Below, piece by piece: positions 59,076 to 64,000 of a DNA stretch of 64,000 nt. This DNA comes from Bacillus sp. FJAT-25509 (GTDB lineage: Bacteria > Bacillota > Bacilli > Bacillales > Bacillaceae_G). The stretch is from assembly GCF_001420605.1 (NCBI RefSeq), contig NZ_LJIZ01000013.1, positions 157,956 through 221,955 on the forward strand, in the 5' to 3' direction. The notes beneath the pieces are model-generated. The model was not told the DNA's origin and ran no database searches. It was given only the letters and a program-made list of their open reading frames with translations. Positions within the stretch are counted from its first letter, which is position 1, and every line of letters begins with the position of its first letter. The position numbers and the translations under genes were made by a program.

Positions 59076-60269
59076 ATGACAGCTAGGAAAATGGACAATC
59101 AGACACTAGACGAAATCATGGATAATATGCTCTCATCTGTTATAGATAGTAAGTCCCATGTGTTTGGAATTGTTGAAGATACTCGCTCTGAATACGAGAC
59201 ATTAAGAGTAGAGCTTGAAGAAGTAAAATTACAAGTAGTAGAGAAGATTGAAAATACGGTTAGATTAGACTTATTAGCACGAGCGGCACGCCAAAAATTA
59301 ACTGAAGTAGATGGGGATTATACTAGATATACTGAATTTCAAGTAAAGGCAGTATATGAAACAGCCCAAAATATCCAGGAACAGCATTTTCTTTCATTAA
59401 AAGAAGAAAAAGTTCTAAACCATCGTAGAAAAGAATTAGAATATAAACTTCAGATTTTGTTAGAGAAACTACAAAAAGCCGAATTGTTAGTTGCCCGTAT
59501 TTCAATTGTTTTAAACTACCTTAATACAGACTTTAAGCAAGTTAGTCATTTACTTGAAGATGTAAAACAAAAACAAGAATTTGGATTTCAATTGATACAA
59601 GCTCAGGAAGAAGAGCGCATAAAGTTATCACGTGAAATACATGATGGGCCTGCCCAAACGTTGGCTAGTATATTAATGCAATCAGATTTTTTAATTAAAA
59701 CATATCGCCAAAGACCAGAAGAGGATGCAAGAAAGGAATTAGGTGATATAAAGGAACAAGTCCGTTGTGCGCTAGGGGAAGTAAGAAGAATTATATACGA
59801 TCTACGCCCAGTGGCATTAGATAATTTAGGATTAGTTCCAGCCCTTAATAAATATTTAAAATCGCTTGAGTCGTATAAGCATATTGAAATTAAATTTGAA
59901 TATTGCGGTCAAAGCAAAAAAAGACTTAATTCAAAAATAGAAGTTGCGATCTTTAGAATCGTCCAAGAGGCAGTTCAAAACGCATGTAAGCATGCTAATC
60001 CATCAACAATTTTTGTTAGATTAGAGTTTTTAAGAAATAAAATTAATGTTTTAGTACAGGATGATGGAGTTGGTTTTCCTGTTGAAGATGGCCAAAGCGA
60101 AAACTCTTTTGGATTAATAGGAATGAAAGAACGCGTTGAGTTACTAAATGGTGATTTTAAAATCGAATCAATACTAGAAGTAGGTACGACAATTAGCATT
60201 ACTTTAGATGTAGAAATAGAGAATGAGTTAGAAATGGTATTTCAAAATGAAACGTCTGAAAATTTTTAA
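59076..60269 (+). CDS. degS: Cytoplasmic sensor histidine kinase DegS
   Basis: A 397-residue protein without TM helices. The N-terminal 175 residues are a long coiled-coil sensor domain (DegS family). Then come HisKA_3 with R-E-I-H189-D-G-P-A-Q, the phosphorylated His at the same number as I recall for B. subtilis, and a HATPase domain with N-A-C-K-H-A-N (about 306-312), D-D-G-V-G-F and G-L-I-G-M. It phosphorylates DegU, controlling exoenzymes, motility, competence and biofilm. GGGGGAAAAGGTG precedes ATG. Confidence 0.97.
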   Translation: MTARKMDNQTLDEIMDNMLSSVIDSKSHVFGIVEDTRSEYETLRVELEEVKLQVVEKIENTVRLDLLARAARQKLTEVDGDYTRYTEFQVKAVYETAQNIQEQHFLSLKEEKVLNHRRKELEYKLQILLEKLQKAELLVARISIVLNYLNTDFKQVSHLLEDVKQKQEFGFQLIQAQEEERIKLSREIHDGPAQTLASILMQSDFLIKTYRQRPEEDARKELGDIKEQVRCALGEVRRIIYDLRPVALDNLGLVPALNKYLKSLESYKHIEIKFEYCGQSKKRLNSKIEVAIFRIVQEAVQNACKHANPSTIFVRLEFLRNKINVLVQDDGVGFPVEDGQSENSFGLIGMKERVELLNGDFKIESILEVGTTISITLDVEIENELEMVFQNETSENF

Positions 60270-60418
60270 AAGTAAAATTTTATTTCATGTTTTTGGATAT
60301 TTGCGTCCAAACCACCCGTAAAACATGTTAGAATATACTATAATTTAGAAAAAAATACCAATTTATACAAATTTCGATAGATTAGCAAACTAGAACAAAT
60401 AAACAGAGGAGTAATGAA

Positions 60419-61096
60419 ATGAAAACTAGAATTGCAATTGTAGATGATCATAAACTGTTTCGTGAAGGAATTAAGAGAATCCTAGATTTTGAAGAGAGTT
60501 TTGATGTTGTTGCTGAAGGTTCAGACGGTACAGAGGTCGTAGGTATCATGGATCAACATCAAGTAGATGTATTAATTGTTGATATAAACATGCCGACAAT
60601 GAACGGAGTAACTGCTACAAAAGCATTACTAGAAAAATATCCTGATGCAAAAGTAATCATTTTGTCAATTCATGATGATGAATCATATGTAACTCATGTC
60701 TTAAAGGTGGGTGCAAGAGGCTATTTATTAAAAGAAATGGACTCAGATACACTAATTGAAGCGATTAAAGTCGTTACAAAAGGTGGATGTTATTTACATC
60801 CGAAGATTACTCACAATCTAGTAGAAGAATTTAGAAGACTATCACTTAAGGAACAGTTATTTAAATCTCGCGAAGTAGAAGTACGCCGTCCATTACATTT
60901 ACTTACTAGAAGAGAATGTGAAGTACTTCAAATGTTAGCAGATGGTAAAAGTAACCGTGCTATAGGTGAAGCTCTCTTCATTAGTGAAAAAACTGTCAAA
61001 AACCATGTAAGTAATATTCTGCAAAAGTTAGAAGTAAATGATCGTACTCACGCTGTAGTAACGGCAATTCGTAACGCTTGGGTTGAAGTGAAATAG
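60419..61096 (+). CDS. degU: Response regulator DegU
   Basis: A 225-residue NarL/FixJ-type regulator. The receiver domain (about 3-120) has the acidic pair D9-D10, phospho-acceptor D55 in L-I-V-D-I-N-M-P, and conserved K near 108. The LuxR-type helix-turn-helix (about 158-222) reads [13 protein letters not shown] ... [10 protein letters not shown]. DegU with ComK is needed for competence in B. subtilis, and both are present here. It lies 150 bases after degS with its own GAGGAG site and a terminator behind. Confidence 0.97.
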   Translation: MKTRIAIVDDHKLFREGIKRILDFEESFDVVAEGSDGTEVVGIMDQHQVDVLIVDINMPTMNGVTATKALLEKYPDAKVIILSIHDDESYVTHVLKVGARGYLLKEMDSDTLIEAIKVVTKGGCYLHPKITHNLVEEFRRLSLKEQLFKSREVEVRRPLHLLTRRECEVLQMLADGKSNRAIGEALFISEKTVKNHVSNILQKLEVNDRTHAVVTAIRNAWVEVK

Positions 61097-61105
61097 TAAG
61101 GTGCA

Positions 61106-61145
61106 AAAACAGAGTATCGGAAGATCGGTACTCTGTTTTATTTTT
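61106..61145 (+). terminator. Terminator of degU
   Basis: AAAACAGAGTA / TACTCTGTTTT with a 12-base loop, then ATTTTTT. Confidence 0.9.
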
Positions 61146-61395
61146 TAGACAAAGTGCAATTAATTTGATTTTACACTTTTAGTCTGAAACATGGAATCAA
61201 TAAAATAATGCCCACTTTTTCTTTTCAATAAAGAGGCTTTTAAGTATAATAAGTCTTTCTAAGTCTAACTGAATTGTCGAATTGGCTCAGAGTAAAGAGA
61301 ATGAAATACAATGATTTTACTTAATTAGTTGTGTAAAATTAAACCATTAAATACATAGATAAACGTTACTATATATAATAAGAAAGGATATGACA

Positions 61396-62238
61396 ATGAG
61401 AACTGCAATTGTTACAGATAGTACATCTTATATCCCAAAGGAAGTAAGAGATTCTTTAGATATACATATGTTGCCCCTTAATGTAATCTTCGGAGATGCG
61501 TCCTACCAAGAAGAAGTAGAAATTACAGCCGAACAATTTTTCCTCAAGGTCCGTGAACAAAAGGAGCTTCCAAAAACTTCACAGCCTGCATACGGCACGA
61601 TAATTGAAAAATTTGAACAGCTATCAAAAGAATATGAGGCTGTTGTTGCAATCACTTTATCAAGTGGAATTAGTGGAACATATCAGAGTATTGTATCAGC
61701 TGGTTCAATGATTGATAACTTAGAAGTAGTCGCTTATGATTCAGAAATTAGCTGCATGGTCCAAGGGTTTTATGTCATTGAGGCTGTAAAAATGGCAAAG
61801 GAGGGTGCTGGACCAACTGAAATCATTGAGCGTTTAGATGAAATAAAAAAATCTGCAAATGCTTACTTCATGGTTTTTGATTTAGATCACCTACAACGCG
61901 GTGGAAGACTTTCTAGTGCACAAGCATTTGTAGGAAGTTTGCTTCAAGTAAAGCCAATTCTAACATTTGTAGACAAAAAAATTGTAGCCTTTGAAAAAAT
62001 CCGAACTGAAAAAAAGGCAATGAAACGAATTACAGATTTATTTGGCGAAGTTGCATCAAAAGGCGAAAAAATGAAAGCAGTCGTTATTCACTCAAATCGT
62101 GAAGAAGATGCAAAAAAATTAGCCCAACAACTTAGTGAAACATATCCGAATGTTGAATTAGAAACTTCATATTTTGGCCCAGTAATTGGAACGCATCTTG
62201 GTGAAGGTGCCTTAGGGTTGGGTTGGTATGTTGTTTGA
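61396..62238 (+). CDS. DegV-family fatty-acid-binding protein (FakB type)
   Basis: A 280-residue protein with the DegV fold: V-T-D-S-T-S-Y-I-P (about 6-14), T-L-S-S-G-I-S-G-T-Y (about 88-97) and H-L-Q-R-G-G-R-L-S (about 171-179). FakB proteins hold a fatty acid for phosphorylation by FakA, feeding phospholipid synthesis. Gene order matches yviA of B. subtilis. Two ATGs lie at 61390 and 61396; AAAGGA is too close to the first, so the second is preferred. Single gene with a weak terminator. Confidence 0.95.
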   Translation: MRTAIVTDSTSYIPKEVRDSLDIHMLPLNVIFGDASYQEEVEITAEQFFLKVREQKELPKTSQPAYGTIIEKFEQLSKEYEAVVAITLSSGISGTYQSIVSAGSMIDNLEVVAYDSEISCMVQGFYVIEAVKMAKEGAGPTEIIERLDEIKKSANAYFMVFDLDHLQRGGRLSSAQAFVGSLLQVKPILTFVDKKIVAFEKIRTEKKAMKRITDLFGEVASKGEKMKAVVIHSNREEDAKKLAQQLSETYPNVELETSYFGPVIGTHLGEGALGLGWYVV

Positions 62239-62242
62239 GAAG

Positions 62243-62275
62243 GAGCTCCTTTGATTAGGGGCTTTTTTTGTTTTG
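62243..62275 (+). terminator. Terminator of the degV gene
   Basis: AGCTCC pairs with GGGGCT (one G-T pair), then TTTTTTT. Confidence 0.72.
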
Positions 62276-62452
62276 TGCTGTGAAAATTTGTTATCGTAAT
62301 GATTTTGGTATGCTTAACAAATGTAAAAGACACAAATTATTTATATAGCTGACAAGAAATTTTCACTAGTGTTCATGCTATTAGTGACTGATTGAATGTA
62401 ATATTGAAAGATGCCCATATTGGGCAATTACTAAAAGAAAGTAGGTTAATAA

Positions 62453-63796
62453 ATGGACAAATTTTACGGTAGAAAACTCCAACTTCTCCCCTCAACAAAT
62501 CATCAGGATATCCCTCCAACCAGTCTAGTCATTCAAGCGGTTCAAAAAGTTAAAACTCGTTATCAATGCTTCCGTTGTGGTAATCAAAATCAACACTTTT
62601 TCTCTACTCACTTTTGTGCAAAATGTTCATCACTGTGTACATATTGTCGAAAATGTATCATTATGGGAAAAATGTCGACATGTATAGAGCTAGTCATTAA
62701 TGAAGTTGATATGAAATTAGATTCATCAATTACTGGACTCGAATGGGATGGAAAACTTTCACCTCAGCAAAAAGAAGCATCTATTAAAGTAGTTGAAGCT
62801 GTGAACGAAAATCAGAATTTGCTACTTTGGGCAGTTTGTGGTGCAGGAAAAACAGAAATGTTGTTTGAAGGGATTGAAGCTGCACTTCAGCAAGGTAAAT
62901 TCGTTTGTATTACAACTCCTAGAGTTGACGTTGTTTTAGAGCTAGCGACTAGATTCAGACAAGCCTTTCCTACTATTTCACTTTCAGTACTTTATGGAGG
63001 TAGTGAAGAGATATGGGATGGAAATAGGATAACAATTTGTACAGTACATCAGTTAATGAAATTTAGGCGTACCTTCCACTTATTAATTATCGATGAAGTT
63101 GATGCTTTTCCTTATAATATTGAAACACATTTGCACTGGGTTGCAAATGAATCAAGAACAATTAAAGGTTCTACAGTACAAATGACTGCTACCCCCTCTA
63201 GTGAACAACAACTACTTGCACTTAAAGATAAAATCAAAAATGTAATGGTCCCCGCAAGATACCATAGGCAACCCCTACCAGTACCGAGCTTTGAATGGAT
63301 TGGTAACTGGCGTAAAACGATCCGCAAATCACAAGAACTTCCAACTTCTTTAGAAAAATGGATAAAATTATTTATTCAAAAAAGCTGCCCAATCTTTTTG
63401 TTTGTCCCTACAATTAATGAATGTATTTTTATAGAAGAGGCTGTTAAAAAGATAACAATTAAATCAGCATCAGTTAATAGTCAAGATCCTCAAAGACATG
63501 AAAAAGTAAGTGCTTTTCGAAATGGTGATACTCAAGTTTTAATCACAACGACAATTTTAGAGAGAGGCGTTACGATTTCGAATAGCCAAATTGCGGTAAT
63601 AGGCGCTGATGAAGAGATCTTTACTGAAAGTGCACTAGTTCAAATTGCAGGGCGTGCTGGTAGGCATATTAAATATGCAAATGGAGAAGTTATCTTTTTT
63701 CACAATGGAATTAGCGAAGAAATGGTCAAAGCTAAAAAGCAGATACTTCTAATGAATCATTTAGGTTTCGAGAAAGGTTGGTTGGATCATAAGTGA
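62453..63796 (+). CDS. comFA: Late competence DEAD-box helicase ComFA
   Basis: A 447-residue protein. An N-terminal zinc-binding region with C-F-R-C-G, C-A-K-C and C-T-Y-C-R-K-C (about 39-67) precedes two helicase domains: Walker A C-G-A-G-K-T (about 129-134), Walker B I-D-E-V-D (about 213-217), T-A-T-P-S, and motif VI I-A-G-R-A-G-R. ComFA helps pull transforming DNA into the cell. It overlaps comFC by 5 bases. The comFB gene of B. subtilis is absent between them, as in many relatives. Control by ComK is expected; a K-box was not found by eye. Confidence 0.96.
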   Translation: MDKFYGRKLQLLPSTNHQDIPPTSLVIQAVQKVKTRYQCFRCGNQNQHFFSTHFCAKCSSLCTYCRKCIIMGKMSTCIELVINEVDMKLDSSITGLEWDGKLSPQQKEASIKVVEAVNENQNLLLWAVCGAGKTEMLFEGIEAALQQGKFVCITTPRVDVVLELATRFRQAFPTISLSVLYGGSEEIWDGNRITICTVHQLMKFRRTFHLLIIDEVDAFPYNIETHLHWVANESRTIKGSTVQMTATPSSEQQLLALKDKIKNVMVPARYHRQPLPVPSFEWIGNWRKTIRKSQELPTSLEKWIKLFIQKSCPIFLFVPTINECIFIEEAVKKITIKSASVNSQDPQRHEKVSAFRNGDTQVLITTTILERGVTISNSQIAVIGADEEIFTESALVQIAGRAGRHIKYANGEVIFFHNGISEEMVKAKKQILLMNHLGFEKGWLDHK

Positions 63797-64000
63797 TTTG
63801 TGTATATTGTGGTGTTCGATTTATTGAGAAGTTCTCCTTGCATAAATTGTTTTTTCAAAGCAATGAATCAGTTTGTTCACAATGTCTAGCGAAATTTAAA
63901 AGAATTATTGGTCCTGTTTGTGAAATTTGTTGTGGTTATATTATGGAGAATCAAAAGCATTGTAAAAATTGTATAGAGTATATGAGGTTAAAGCCAGATA
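63792..64000 (+). CDS. comFC: Competence phosphoribosyltransferase-like ComFC, 3' partial
   Basis: Starts GTG 63792, overlapping the comFA stop, and runs off the right edge after 69 residues. The visible part is the N-terminal double zinc finger: C-V-Y-C, C-S-Q-C, C-E-I-C-C and C-K-N-C. The PRTase domain lies outside. ComFC acts with ComFA in DNA uptake. The start relies on coupling; no separate ribosome site is clear. Confidence 0.9.

Overview
The window is a low-GC, AT-rich chromosome segment of a Bacillaceae-type Firmicute. The evidence is strong AGGAGG ribosome sites with many TTG and GTG starts, the order yvyE-tagV-degS-degU-degV-comFA-comFC at the right end, an eps-type exopolysaccharide operon, a sinI-sinR pair, a ComK-family protein and a SecA2/SlaP pair. 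The genus cannot be fixed from sequence alone. I see no rRNA, tRNA, CRISPR array, prophage or complete insertion sequence.

Layout. 1-6.1 kb: the end of a secreted M14 carboxypeptidase with a Gly/Thr repeat linker, a cold-shock protein, a CarD-type regulator, a lipase-like lipoprotein, a truncated globin, and a TasA/camelysin-like EF-hand protein next to a SipW-type signal peptidase. 6.1-7.3 kb: an acyltransferase. 7.5-21.6 kb: an eps operon (chain-length/kinase pair, an epsC/EAR-type antitermination RNA, EpsC dehydratase, six glycosyltransferases, polymerase, a small unknown protein, EpsL-M-N). 21.6-25.9 kb: a second SinR-type regulator, a PglK-type ABC flippase, a polysaccharide deacetylase-like protein with leucine-rich repeats, and a DUF115/Maf-type protein. 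26.1-29.2 kb: a three-gene cassette (KdsB-like cytidylyltransferase, DRE-TIM aldolase fused to a DUF115-like domain, HAD phosphatase) that looks like a route to a CMP-activated keto-deoxy sugar acid. 29.3-32.5 kb: an LCP ligase and a beta-helix protein. 33.2-37.05 kb: an operon of secreted Ala-rich coiled-coil proteins with its own signal peptidase, next to convergent sinI-sinR. 37.6-39 kb: a small sigma factor and a ComK-like protein. 39.1-54.5 kb: SlaP/SecA2 and a set of envelope proteins (beta-propeller, YARHG, M48-ankyrin, TcaA-like, three wall hydrolases). 54.7-54.9 kb: a cluster of DnaA boxes. 55-64 kb: a second sugar-phosphate transferase, a 1.3 kb gene-poor gap, then YvyE, TagV, DegS-DegU, DegV, ComFA and the start of ComFC.

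How it fits together. A 16-bp imperfect palindrome of the SinR-operator type (GTTC, 8 bases, GAAC) occurs before the eps operon, before the EAR RNA, twice before the sugar-acid cassette, before the LCP gene and before the coiled-coil operon. Together with sinI, sinR and a SinR paralogue encoded in the same window, this suggests one matrix regulon of about 30 kb covering polysaccharide, its modification and attachment, and a protein matrix component. The most novel candidates are the coiled-coil operon and the aldolase/CMP-transferase/phosphatase/DUF115 module.
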